Assembly (NCBI GenBank): GCA_964612995.1
Contig: CAZTGE010000039.1
Location: forward strand, 1 to 30,656
Direction: 5' to 3'
DNA: 30,656 nt
DNA from: SLQH01 sp964612995
GTDB taxonomy: Bacteria > Planctomycetota > UBA11346
Below the pieces are notes generated by a model, which saw nothing but the letters and a program-made list of their open reading frames with translations, was not told where the DNA came from and did no database searches. Positions 23,057 to 30,656 of this stretch are shown here, piece after piece (the stretch's first letter is position 1; each line of letters starts with the position of its first letter). The position numbers and the translations under genes are program-made.

Positions 23057-23818
23057 ATGGCCTTCAAGGACAAGCTCTCGACGCTCTTCGGCCGCAAGGA
23101 CACCCGCAAGGAGGATTCCATGCACAGAACGACCGCCTCCGAGAGCGCCGGCCAGGATCAGCGGCAAACCGCTTCCGAAGACCTCCACCTGCCCAGCCCG
23201 GCGACCGAGGAAGAGCGTCTCGAGCTGATCCGCAACCTGCGCGACGACTTCTCGATGGTCGGCAAGGTGCTCGACCGGCTCGAGGGCCACCTGCAGTCGA
23301 GCTTCCAGGTCCTGCGCGACATGCATCAGTCGCAGCAACGCCTGCCCGAGCTGTTCGACCGCCAGGACCGCACCGCCGACGAGGCGGCCGCCGCGGCCCG
23401 TGCCGGGCGCGAAGCGCTCGAAGCGATGGGCGATCAGCTGCGCCGCCGCGACGAGGGCCAGGCGGCGATGATCCGCCAGATGGAGGACATGACGCGGCAG
23501 ATGCAAGAGCAGCGCCAGTACGACAAGGATCGCGCCGAGCTGCTCAAGCTGGCCCAGCGCTCGGGTCGCCGCCTGACGGCGATGGTCGTGTTCCTGCTGT
23601 TCCTGCTCTTCGTCGCCGTGCTCGCCCTGTTGCTGGCGGTGGCACTCGGCCTCGGTCCGTTCCAGGGCCGCTTCGGTCCGCTCCCGGCACGCTCCAATGA
23701 CCCGGCCGCGACCTCGGCCGCACCGGGCGACGCGCGTGAGGACGCGATCCGCGAGGCGGCGACCAGCGCCGACCCGCTGGTGCGCGCGCGCGCCGAACAG
23801 GCGCTGCAGACGCGCTGA
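23057..23818 (+). CDS. Coiled-coil, C-terminally anchored membrane protein of unknown function
   Basis: This 253-aa protein has a long helical coiled-coil region (about 50-165, heptad-rich, with many Glu/Arg/Gln), one strong TM helix (about 174-198, MVVFLLFLLFVAVLALLLAVALG), and a short Ala-rich tail outside. The N-terminus MAFKDKLSTLFGRKD resembles the MSKLFGGGNK start of its divergent neighbour. A second in-frame ATG at 23120 is preceded by a near-perfect AAGGAGG site (spacing 5), so translation may begin there (232 aa) or at both; no clear ribosome site precedes 23057. Proteins of this layout (coil plus TM) are frequent in planctomycetes by recollection. It lies 57 bp upstream of recJ and is probably cotranscribed. 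Confidence 0.8.
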   Translation: MAFKDKLSTLFGRKDTRKEDSMHRTTASESAGQDQRQTASEDLHLPSPATEEERLELIRNLRDDFSMVGKVLDRLEGHLQSSFQVLRDMHQSQQRLPELFDRQDRTADEAAAAARAGREALEAMGDQLRRRDEGQAAMIRQMEDMTRQMQEQRQYDKDRAELLKLAQRSGRRLTAMVVFLLFLLFVAVLALLLAVALGLGPFQGRFGPLPARSNDPAATSAAPGDAREDAIREAATSADPLVRARAEQALQTR

Positions 23819-23875
23819 GCGCCGCGCGCGGTCCGACCCTGCACAGGCGATGATTGCAGCCATCGGGCCCGGCAT

Positions 23876-25627
23876 ATGCTCTGGCCCATGCTGCACGCGG
23901 AACACCGCTGGCGGGAACGCAGTGCCACCAGCGATGCGGTCGCCGAACTCGAACACGAGCTCGCCCTCTCGCCCCTCCTGGCCCGGCTGCTGGTGATCCG
24001 CGGACTCTGCGACCCCGACCGGGCGCAGGCATTCATCGACAAACGGCTGCGCGATCTCCATCCGCCCGAGCTGCTCGCCGGCATGGACGCGGCCAGTCAC
24101 CGCCTCGCCCGTGCGATCACCGGGCGCGAACGGATCCTGATCCATGGCGATTTCGATGTCGACGGCAGCACCGCCACCGCGCTGCTGGTGCTGTTCTGCC
24201 GCGCCTGCGGCCACGACGCCATCCCCTGGATCCCGCACCGCCAGGACGACGGCTACGGCCTGGGCCCGGGCAGCCTCAAGGCGGTGGTCGATCAACGGGC
24301 CGATCTGATGGTCACCGTCGACTGCGGCATCATCGACAACGGCTGGGCTGCACGCATCGAAGCCGAGACCGGCTGCGAGGTCATCATCACCGACCACCAC
24401 CTGCCAGCCGGACCATTGCCGCACTGCCGGGCGGTGGTCAACCCCAACCGCCCCGACTGTACCTATCCCGACAAGGGCTTGGCCGGCGTGGCGCTGGCCT
24501 GGAAGCTGGCCTGGGCCACGGGCAAGGTCCTCTGCGGCAGCGAACGCCTGTCCGACCGCCTGCGCGATTTCCTGCTCGAAAGCCTGGCGCTGGTCGCCGT
24601 CGGCACCGTCGCCGACTGCGCCCCGCTCGACCGCGAGAACCGCGTGCTGGTCCACCACGGCCTGCGCGCGCTCGAACGCAGCGCCAACCCCGGCCTGCGC
24701 GCGCTGTGCGACGGGGCCAAGGTCAAGGACCAGATCTGCGCCAACGATATCGGCTGGCGCCTCGGCCCCCTGCTCAACGCCTCCGGACGACTCGGCTCGG
24801 CGCTCGACAACGTCGCCCTGCTCACCTGCGAGGACCTCGACAGCGCGCGCACGCTGGTCGCCGGGCTGGTGCGGCAGAACGAGGAACGCCGCCGGCTGAC
24901 CGAAATCCTGACCGCCGACCTGATCGAGGAGATCACCACCAACCCGGCCTACGACTCCCGCCGTGCGCTGGTCTTCGCTGGCGACGGCTGGCACCCGGGT
25001 GTGGTCGGCATCGTCGCCAACCGGCTGGCCGAACGCTTCGCCAAACCCAGCGCGATCATCGCCATCGACGGCGATACCGGCAAAGGCAGCCTGCGCACCG
25101 CGGCCAACGTCCATCTGGGGCACGCGATCGACGCCTGCCGCGACCACCTGATCGCCGGCGGCGGCCACGCCAAGGCCGCGGGGATCTCCATCCGTCCCGA
25201 CCAGGTCGATGCCTTCAGCCGGGCCTTCGAACGCTACGTCCATGAGCGCGACCCCAGCGCCGATGCGGGTCCGGGCATCGAACACGACGGCAGCGCCCGC
25301 ATCGAGGAGCTCGACGGCGGCTTCATCGCCGCGCTCGCCAGCCTCGAACCCTACGGCATCGGCAATCCGGCGCCCGTGCTGCGCCTCGACGGGGTCCACT
25401 TCGTCTCGCGCCCCGAACTGTTCGGGCGCCAGGGCAATCATCTGCGCGGCGCGCTCAGCGATCATCACGGTGGCATGCGTTCCTTCCTCGCCTGGCGCGG
25501 CCAACGCCACTTCGAACACTTCTGCCTGCCGCGCCAGCGCTTCGATATGCTGGTGCGCCCCGAACTGGACCACTGGCGCGGCGAGACCCGCATGCGCCTG
25601 GTCTTCGTCGATGGGAAGAGCCGGTGA
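23876..25627 (+). CDS. recJ: RecJ-like single-strand DNA exonuclease
   Basis: This 583-aa DHH-family nuclease degrades single-stranded DNA 5' to 3' in recombination and repair. Motifs are the metal-binding GDFDVDGSTATALL (canonical GDYDxDG with Tyr to Phe), VTVDCGI, the ITDHHLP DHH motif, NPNRPDC, and the DHHA1 domain HPGVVGIVANRLAERF ... GKGSLRT ... GGGHAKAAG. A C-terminal OB-like domain follows (about 480-583, EPYGIGNPAPVLRL and LRGALSDHHGGM). The size matches RecJ. A start at 23876 or the ATG at 23888 are both possible; ribosome sites are weak. The stop overlaps the start of the acyltransferase gene. Confidence 0.93.
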   Translation: MLWPMLHAEHRWRERSATSDAVAELEHELALSPLLARLLVIRGLCDPDRAQAFIDKRLRDLHPPELLAGMDAASHRLARAITGRERILIHGDFDVDGSTATALLVLFCRACGHDAIPWIPHRQDDGYGLGPGSLKAVVDQRADLMVTVDCGIIDNGWAARIEAETGCEVIITDHHLPAGPLPHCRAVVNPNRPDCTYPDKGLAGVALAWKLAWATGKVLCGSERLSDRLRDFLLESLALVAVGTVADCAPLDRENRVLVHHGLRALERSANPGLRALCDGAKVKDQICANDIGWRLGPLLNASGRLGSALDNVALLTCEDLDSARTLVAGLVRQNEERRRLTEILTADLIEEITTNPAYDSRRALVFAGDGWHPGVVGIVANRLAERFAKPSAIIAIDGDTGKGSLRTAANVHLGHAIDACRDHLIAGGGHAKAAGISIRPDQVDAFSRAFERYVHERDPSADAGPGIEHDGSARIEELDGGFIAALASLEPYGIGNPAPVLRLDGVHFVSRPELFGRQGNHLRGALSDHHGGMRSFLAWRGQRHFEHFCLPRQRFDMLVRPELDHWRGETRMRLVFVDGKSR

Positions 25628-26511
25628 GCCGGGATCTGTTGGCGCGCACGCCGCGCCTGCGCCTGCTGGTCTACCGCGCCCTGTTCATCGCCGCGGAACG
25701 CTGCCCCCTGCGCCCGTTGCAGCTGCTCGCCTTCCTCGGCGGCTGGCTCGGTTGGTTCTGTGACGGTCACGGTCGGCGCACGGTCGACGCCAACCTCGCG
25801 GCATTGATCCCGCCCGGCCATCCCCGGGCGCGGGAGCGCGCCGCTCGCCGGTGTTACGCTTATTTCGGCTTGTCGATCGTCGATCTGCTCGCCGCACCGC
25901 GCCTGCGGACGATGTTCGAACGCGCGCAGATCGTCGATCCATGGGGCGTCTTCGCCGACCCGCCGCTACAGGGCCCGGCGATCGTCACCACCGTCCACGC
26001 CAACTTCGAAACCGCTCTCGCCTGCACTCGCATGCGCGGCCTGCTCGACGAGGTACGGGCGATCTCGCTCACCCACGACGACCCGGCGATCGACGCCCTG
26101 TTCCACCGCGCCCGGGCCCGCTACGGCGTGCGCAGCATCCTGCTCGCCAGCGGCCCCCTCCACAGCCTGCGCGCATTGCGCGAGGGCGCACTGCTGGGCA
26201 TCGTCGGCGACCGTGACTACACCGCCAACGGCGCGCCCTGCCGCTTTCTCGGCCGACCCTATCGGTTGCCGATCGGCCCGGCGGCCCTCGCGGTGCAGAC
26301 CGGCTGCACGATCCACCCGGCTGTACTCGCTCGCAGGAGCCATACCGAGTTCGTGCTCATCGCCGGCCGTCCACTGCGCGCCGACCCCGATCTGCCGGCC
26401 GACGAGAACGTCCGCGCCCTGATCCAGTCCCTGGCCGACATCTACGGACGTTTCCTGCGCGCGATCCCCGCCCAGTGGGTCGCTTTCCATCCCGTCTTCC
26501 CGCATTCCTGA
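25624..26511 (+). CDS. LpxL/HtrB-like lipid A acyltransferase homologue
   Basis: This 295-aa protein begins at GTG 25624, overlapping the recJ stop by 4 bp (GTGA), so it is translationally coupled. It has the LpxL-family layout: a hydrophobic N-terminal helix (about 18-45, LFIAAERCPLRPLQLLAFLGGWLGWF), the acyltransferase core with a His motif VVTTVHANFETAL-like segment, a middle GDRDYTANGAPCRFLGRPYRLPIGPAALAVQTG, and ALIQSLADIYGRFLRAIPAQWVAFHPVF near the end. The family transfers acyl chains onto lipid A precursors at the inner membrane. The catalytic HX4(D/E) box appears as HANFE, with Glu one residue closer than usual, so activity is uncertain. Confidence 0.8.
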   Translation: MSRDLLARTPRLRLLVYRALFIAAERCPLRPLQLLAFLGGWLGWFCDGHGRRTVDANLAALIPPGHPRARERAARRCYAYFGLSIVDLLAAPRLRTMFERAQIVDPWGVFADPPLQGPAIVTTVHANFETALACTRMRGLLDEVRAISLTHDDPAIDALFHRARARYGVRSILLASGPLHSLRALREGALLGIVGDRDYTANGAPCRFLGRPYRLPIGPAALAVQTGCTIHPAVLARRSHTEFVLIAGRPLRADPDLPADENVRALIQSLADIYGRFLRAIPAQWVAFHPVFPHS

Positions 26512-26534
26512 GTCGATTCCACCACCCTCGCGTT

Positions 26535-26549
26535 TGGCCCGCCATGTGC
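26535..26549 (+). promoter_or_regulatory. Candidate sigma-54 promoter of fliK
   Basis: TGGC (26535-26538) and TGC (26547-26549) give a GG-N10-GC spacing, the hallmark of -24/-12 promoters. It lies 47 bp before the fliK ATG. The -12 side matches only partly. Confidence 0.35.
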
Positions 26550-26596
26550 GTTGGCCTGCTGCCGGCACGTCGCCGGCCGCAAGCCAGGAGCCACTG

Positions 26597-27949
26597 ATGG
26601 AGACAACGGCGATCGACCTCTTCGCTCCCGCCCGGGCCACCCGGTCTGCGAGCGAAAGCGAATCCAGGATGAACAAGCAGACCGCGCGCGAACACGACCC
26701 GGTACGCCGACGGGAAGCCGGCACACATGCCCGCGACCCGGCGGCGGGCGATGCGGAACGCTTCGCCCGCCGGGTGGCCCACGCCCAGGACCAGCGCGAG
26801 CATTCCCCGGAACGGGATCCTGCGACCATGGCGACCGACCTCGTCGCCAGCGGCGTCGCTCCGGTCAGCGCAGCGCAGCCACCCACGCCGCTGGCCCAGG
26901 CCGGCTTCGCGCTGGTCGATCCGATCGTGGCCCGGCTGGACGCCGAACGCGCGCAGCAGGGCGACCTCGCCGCGCTACCGCTGCTACCGGTCCCGGTTGC
27001 AGGTGAAAGCGCACCGACGGCGAGCCTGCCCCAGGCCCCGGTCGCGGTCGCAGCCGTGGCCCAGAGTGCGGGCGGAGCCCTGAACGCCGAGCCTGCCGCG
27101 AACGCGCCGCGCGGGCGGGAGGTACAGCGCTCCACGACCCAGCCCGACCAGCTGCCGCCATCCAGCGTCCTGGAACAACCGGACCCGCTCGGCACGAGCA
27201 CGAGCCAGGCGCCGGATCCCGGCATGAGCGCGCTCGCAGCGACCAATCAACCGAGCGGCGGCGCGCTCCACGACGGTGAGCTGGAACTCTCGAATCGCTC
27301 GCAGTCGACCGACGCCGAGGCACAGATCGCACTGCCCCGCGCAACGACTGCGCCGGGTGGCGAACAGGCGCCGGACCCGCTCCCATCCGTGACCGCAGAG
27401 CCCCAGATCGAACGGACCGGGTCCAGTGATCCCGCCCCCACAACGGCGCGCAGCCAGGGTCCGGCGGATGCCGAACTCGCCCCGGCCGAGCGTGCGCTGA
27501 CAAGCCAGATCAGCCGCGGGCTGCTGCAGCAGGGCCTGAATGGCGAGCGGACCCTCTCGCTGCGCCTGACCCCGCCCGAACTCGGTACCGTGCGGGTCGA
27601 GGTCGTCGAACAGGCCGGCTCGCTGCACGTACGCATCAGCGCCGAAGACGAAGGCGTACGCGCTGCGCTCGAACGCGGCATCCATGCGATCCGTCAGGAT
27701 CTGCGTGCCGCCAACGCGCCAGTGGCCGACCTGCAGCTGGCCGACGACCACCTGGAATTCTTCCACCACGAACAGGATCGCGGCGATGGCACCCAAGCGG
27801 GCGCCCAGCACCAGAGCCACGGCCGCCGCGGCGACGACGGCGCTCGTTTCAGCCTCGAGCCCGAGGTCGACGAGAGCCCGGTGCCGATCCCATCGCGCGC
27901 TGGCCTGCGAGCACGGGTCGACGCCGCGAGCGTGGATGCCCACGCCTGA
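26597..27949 (+). CDS. fliK: Flagellar hook-length control protein
   Basis: This 450-aa protein has the FliK layout: a long, low-complexity Ala/Pro/Gln-rich N-terminal part (about 1-310) that works as a molecular ruler for hook length, and a folded C-terminal domain (about 320-430). The C-terminal domain has the conserved LRLTPPELGTVRVEV, LHVRISAEDEGVRAALERG and LQLADDHLEFF segments, which switch the export gate from hook to filament substrates. ATG 26597 has AGGAG 6 nt upstream. The tail after residue 390 is charged and disordered. It is directly followed (72 bp) by the hook gene flgE; no flgD lies between, which is common elsewhere. Confidence 0.9.
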   Translation: METTAIDLFAPARATRSASESESRMNKQTAREHDPVRRREAGTHARDPAAGDAERFARRVAHAQDQREHSPERDPATMATDLVASGVAPVSAAQPPTPLAQAGFALVDPIVARLDAERAQQGDLAALPLLPVPVAGESAPTASLPQAPVAVAAVAQSAGGALNAEPAANAPRGREVQRSTTQPDQLPPSSVLEQPDPLGTSTSQAPDPGMSALAATNQPSGGALHDGELELSNRSQSTDAEAQIALPRATTAPGGEQAPDPLPSVTAEPQIERTGSSDPAPTTARSQGPADAELAPAERALTSQISRGLLQQGLNGERTLSLRLTPPELGTVRVEVVEQAGSLHVRISAEDEGVRAALERGIHAIRQDLRAANAPVADLQLADDHLEFFHHEQDRGDGTQAGAQHQSHGRRGDDGARFSLEPEVDESPVPIPSRAGLRARVDAASVDAHA

Positions 27950-27962
27950 TCCCACCTTCCTC

Positions 27963-27977
27963 TGGCACGCCGCAAGC
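27963..27977 (+). promoter_or_regulatory. Candidate sigma-54 promoter of flgE
   Basis: TGGCACG (27963-27969) matches the -24 consensus exactly and GC (27976-27977) follows at the required GG-N10-GC spacing. The -12 half is AAGC, not TTGC. A transcript would begin near 27989, upstream of the GAGGAG ribosome site and ATG 28022. Confidence 0.5.
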
Positions 27978-28021
27978 GTGAACTAAACACCACCCATCGC
28001 CCCGAGCGAGGAGCCGGAACC

Positions 28022-30298
28022 ATGACCGTACGCGCCCTGACCAGCGGAGTCACCGGACTGCTGAACAACCAGTTGGCCCTCGATGTGACCGCCAACAATC
28101 TCGCCAACGTCAACACCCCGGGCTTCAAAGGCAGCCGGGTCAGCTTCGAGAGCTCGCTGGTACAGACCCAGTTCTCAGGCTCGGCCCCCGGCGCCCAGAT
28201 CGGCGGCCAGAACCCGCAACAGGTCGGCCTGGGTGTGTCCACCGCCTCGATCGACATCGACATGAGCCAGGGCGCGCTGCAGGCGACCGGACGCGACCTC
28301 GACCTCGCGATCCAGGGCGAGGGCTTCTTCGAACTCACCGACGGCACCCGCTCGTATTTCAGCCGGGTCGGTTCCTTCGGGCTCGACAGCAAGGCCAACC
28401 TGGTCCACCTCGGCACCGGCTATCGCCTGATCGGCAACACCTACAACCTCGATCCCAACCCCGACGGCAGCCAGACCATCGATCAGATCGGCGTGCCGCT
28501 GGAGATCCCGGTCGGCGAGTCCTTCCCGCCCTCGCGCACCGAGCGCATCACCTATCAGGGCAACCTCTCCAGTGACACCCCGGCGCTACGTGGGAGTTCG
28601 CTGAGCTCGCTCTACCAGCTGCGCAACGCCTTGAGCGGCAACGCCGCGACCGAGGACACCCGCCTGCGCGATCTGACCATCTTCAACGGGACCACCGGCA
28701 CGCCGGACACCGAAGTCACCATGTATGTCTTCGGTACCAAGCAGAACGGCGAGACCTACGGCGGCGAATTCACGCTGCACCCCTGGGCGACCCCGACCAG
28801 CGCCAACAACGACGGCTCGGTCACCGAACTGGTCAGCGGGTTGAACGACGTGCTGGTCCACGGCAACGAACGCTTCGGCACCGTACGCGTCGAGAACGGC
28901 AATCTGGTCGCCTCCGGCGTCGGCGACGGCGACGGCTTCTCGTTGTTCCTCGGCGAGAGCGACCCGATGCCGGTGACCTACACCCCCGCCGGCGGTGCGC
29001 TCAATGGTGGCGAGGCCTACAACGGCGTGGCCGACGCCACCCCCGAAGACAGCCACACCATCGGCATGGGCGAGTCGCCCGGCCTGCTGCAGACCACCTT
29101 CAGTGTTCCCGCGGCCGACTTCACCGCCCAGGGCAGCGCCAACATGCGCCTGGCGGTGCGGGTCAACGGTGAGGAACGCGGCTCGGTGGTGGTGCCGGCG
29201 GCCGACTACAGCGGCGGCGGCAACACCTTCAGCATCCCCGGCTTTCCCCACGTCGAACCCGGCGACACCATCGAATATTTCGTCAGCGGCAATCTCGACG
29301 TCAGCGGGGCGGGCGACGTGACCTGGTCGACCGAGATCGTCGACGACTACAACGTGACCAATCTCACCCGCGATGTGTACTCACCCGACGGCACGGGCGC
29401 GAACGAGGTCGCCGACATCTTCGACGAGAACAGCACCGCCGATGCCAACGCCTGGCAGCTGCTCAACACCACCAACGCCAACTTCAACTGGTATCGCAGC
29501 CGCATGGTGCCGGAGTTCGTCTCCTCATCGATCGAGGTCTTCGACGCCCAGGGCGGCCGCCACACGCTCGAATCGCGCTTCTATCGCACCGGCACCAAGA
29601 CCGAGGTCGGGACCGACGCGCGGATCAACTCCTGGGACTGCGTCGTCGACATCCCCTTCGGCGACGGCCAGATGATCGACGACATCGTCACCGGCGTCGA
29701 GTTCGACCAGGACGGCCGCTTCACCGGCTCGATCGGCACCACCGTGCACTCGACCACGCTCGACGCCAACCAGTACGTCGGCAGCCCGGCCACCCCCAAC
29801 ATCCAGGTCGACTGGGGCACCACCGGCCCGACCGATCCACCGACGATCGCGATGGACTTCGGCAACAACAACAGCTACACGGGCCTGACCAGCTTCGGCA
29901 GCGACAACACCGCCGCCGCGGTGCAGCAAGACGGCTATGCCGATGGCAAGCTCGACAGCCTCAACGTCAGCGCCGAAGGCGATGTCATCGCGCTCTACAC
30001 CAACGGCATCAGCCGCTCGCTGGCCCAGCTCACCCTCACCTCCTTCCGCAACCCGGCCGGTCTCAACTCCGTCGAGGGCAACCTCTGGTCGCAGACCACC
30101 AACTCAGGCAACCCCACCCGCCGTACCCCGGGTCAGAACGCCGGCTTCGTCACCTCCGGCGCTCTGGAGAGCGGCAACGTCGACATCGCGACCGAGTTCT
30201 CGCGCCTGATCACCGCCCAACGCGGGTTCCAGGTCAGCGCCCGCGTGATCCAGACCACCGATGCGGTGCTCGAGGAACTGGCGAACCTGACCCGGTGA
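28022..30298 (+). CDS. flgE: Flagellar hook protein, large form
   Basis: This 758-aa protein builds the flagellar hook, the flexible joint outside the cell. The N-terminal rod/hook signature VTANNLANVNTPGFKGSRVSFES (about 22-44) and the QGEGFFELTDGTRSYFSRVGSFGLDSKANLV block are clear. The C-terminus has the matching LTLTSFRNPAGL and GALESGNVDIATEFSRLITAQRGFQVSARVIQTTDAVLEEL helix. The centre is far longer than the 400-450 aa of many FlgE proteins, with an apparent insertion of roughly 300 residues of surface domains (about 190-560). The start is set by GAGGAG 8 nt upstream. Export is by the flagellar type III system, so no signal peptide is expected. Confidence 0.93.
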   Translation: MTVRALTSGVTGLLNNQLALDVTANNLANVNTPGFKGSRVSFESSLVQTQFSGSAPGAQIGGQNPQQVGLGVSTASIDIDMSQGALQATGRDLDLAIQGEGFFELTDGTRSYFSRVGSFGLDSKANLVHLGTGYRLIGNTYNLDPNPDGSQTIDQIGVPLEIPVGESFPPSRTERITYQGNLSSDTPALRGSSLSSLYQLRNALSGNAATEDTRLRDLTIFNGTTGTPDTEVTMYVFGTKQNGETYGGEFTLHPWATPTSANNDGSVTELVSGLNDVLVHGNERFGTVRVENGNLVASGVGDGDGFSLFLGESDPMPVTYTPAGGALNGGEAYNGVADATPEDSHTIGMGESPGLLQTTFSVPAADFTAQGSANMRLAVRVNGEERGSVVVPAADYSGGGNTFSIPGFPHVEPGDTIEYFVSGNLDVSGAGDVTWSTEIVDDYNVTNLTRDVYSPDGTGANEVADIFDENSTADANAWQLLNTTNANFNWYRSRMVPEFVSSSIEVFDAQGGRHTLESRFYRTGTKTEVGTDARINSWDCVVDIPFGDGQMIDDIVTGVEFDQDGRFTGSIGTTVHSTTLDANQYVGSPATPNIQVDWGTTGPTDPPTIAMDFGNNNSYTGLTSFGSDNTAAAVQQDGYADGKLDSLNVSAEGDVIALYTNGISRSLAQLTLTSFRNPAGLNSVEGNLWSQTTNSGNPTRRTPGQNAGFVTSGALESGNVDIATEFSRLITAQRGFQVSARVIQTTDAVLEELANLTR

Positions 30299-30376
30299 CG
30301 CTAGCCGCTGACGAGCGATCCGGATCGCGCCCGCGACCGGATCCGGTAGCGCTGGTGCCGAGGCAGAGGCCCGGCC

Positions 30377-30390
30377 ATCGAACGTTCGAT
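30377..30390. repeat. Perfect 14-bp palindrome
   Basis: The sequence atcgaacgttcgat equals its own reverse complement. It lies between flgE and the GxxExxY remnant. It could be a regulator site or simply a chance palindrome; no neighbour copy was found. Confidence 0.35.
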
Positions 30391-30394
30391 CATG

Positions 30395-30425
30395 TTTCTC
30401 ACAGAGGCGCGGAGACACGGAGAAA
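30395..30425 (+). repeat. Degenerate cacagag/gacacggaga flank repeat, left
   Basis: A purine-rich stretch (ctcacagaggcgcggagac, then acggagaaa) lies against the stop of the GxxExxY remnant. A related sequence (aaccacagagaacacagaga) lies at 30637-30656 on its other side. Such flanks are, from memory, commonly seen around GxxExxY genes in many phyla. Confidence 0.5.
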
Positions 30426-30611
30426 TCATGAGAGGTTACCGTTGATGGTACGAGTAATGCCCTCTTTCATCAGTGCTTCTCCGAAGTTCAACAGATACCC
30501 CAGTCGCAAACCGGTCAGCTTCAGGTAGGTAAGAAGCTGTTTCTTGTGTGCCGGATGCACCTTCTCGGCCGACTTCAGTTCGACGATAACCTTTTGTTCG
30601 ACAGTAACTAC
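30426..30611 (-). pseudogene. C-terminal remnant of a GxxExxY family gene
   Basis: The minus-strand frame reads VIVELKSAEKVHPAHKKQL, then LLTYLKLTGLRLGYLLNFG and ITRTINGNLS before a stop at 30426-30428. This matches the conserved second half of the GxxExxY family (TIGR04256 type), whose function is not established. The first half, including its GxxExxY motif, is gone: an in-frame stop lies at 30612-30614 and no start codon precedes the match. The local base composition is clearly less GC-rich than the rest of the window, consistent with late acquisition. A frame shift of an otherwise complete gene cannot be excluded because the window ends here. Confidence 0.8.
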
Positions 30612-30636
30612 TCAGGCCTATTCCTGTGCTCTCATA

Positions 30637-30656
30637 AACCACAGAGAACACAGAGA
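30637..30656 (+). repeat. Degenerate cacagag flank repeat, right (cut by window end)
   Basis: The sequence aaccacagagaacacagaga is in the same orientation as the left flank and reaches the window edge, so its full extent is unknown. Confidence 0.45.

Noticed and set aside
21028..23700. 890-codon plus-strand frame across the OB-like gene and into the coiled-coil gene
   Set aside because: It mirrors the minus-strand gene, has no ribosome site or family signature, and crosses the divergent promoter region.
22940..25573. 877-codon minus-strand frame opposite recJ
   Set aside because: Antisense to RecJ, whose motifs are unmistakable; the translation is His/Gln/Val-rich shadow.
30318..30342. Hairpin after flgE (atccgg/ccggat with an inner tcgc/gcga stem)
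   Set aside because: It could be a terminator, but has a bulge and no U-tract; not strong enough to list as one.

Overview
The window is about 30.7 kb of high-GC bacterial DNA, densely packed with genes on both strands. I place the source in the PVC superphylum, probably Planctomycetota or a close relative. This rests on recalled family resemblances, not a search: a hook protein of the long GGxNPQQxGLG type, an SSB beginning with GNLTRDPELR, a eukaryote-like Ser/Thr kinase with an HRDVTPAN loop, a fused E1 alpha/beta dehydrogenase, a CheX-type phosphatase, and a FolD with Gln where the usual catalytic Lys sits. An outer-membrane-type beta-barrel and an LpxL-like acyltransferase point to a double-membrane cell. 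The flagellar genes point to motility.

Layout. Positions 1-393 hold hairpins and the ssb promoter. ssb (394-837) is followed by a degenerate PfkB-like gene (879-1715), then a palindromic repeat (family A, 1866-2052) ahead of a Ser/Thr kinase (2131-3111). Next come tRNA-Arg(CCG) with an intrinsic terminator and a small ACT-like regulator (3339-3596, minus). A 179-bp palindromic element (family B, 3724-3902) forms part of the stop codon of a cheX-like gene (3901-4398, minus). Then come a 78-aa unknown, a shortened Gfo/Idh/MocA oxidoreductase, and an outer-membrane barrel protein (minus).

Positions 6.6-13.9 kb form the main metabolic block, all on the minus strand. In transcription order it is a FolD-like protein, a DeoR regulator, E2 (lipoyl acyltransferase with two E3/E1-binding domains), E3 (dihydrolipoamide dehydrogenase) and a fused E1 alpha-beta. 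Together E1, E2 and E3 make one complete 2-oxoacid or acetoin dehydrogenase complex. The second 179-bp element sits between E2 and E3 and again abuts a stop codon.

Positions 13.9-20.0 kb hold a MacB/LolC-like ABC exporter pair (plus strand), an orphan sensor kinase, a typical 2-Cys peroxiredoxin, the second family A repeat (18094-18259), and a hybrid sensor kinase with a receiver domain.

Positions 20.2-26.5 kb hold a YycJ/WalJ-like metallo-beta-lactamase-fold protein, a large two-TM protein of unknown function with OB-like segments (minus), a divergently transcribed coiled-coil/TM protein, a RecJ-like exonuclease, and an LpxL-like acyltransferase overlapping recJ by 4 bp.

The right end carries fliK and a 758-aa flgE. 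Each is preceded by a GG-N10-GC sigma-54-like promoter. It ends in a lower-GC remnant of a GxxExxY gene flanked by short degenerate repeats. The most unusual signals are the two families of large imperfect palindromes with fixed orientation relative to genes, and the divergent membrane-protein pair of unknown function.
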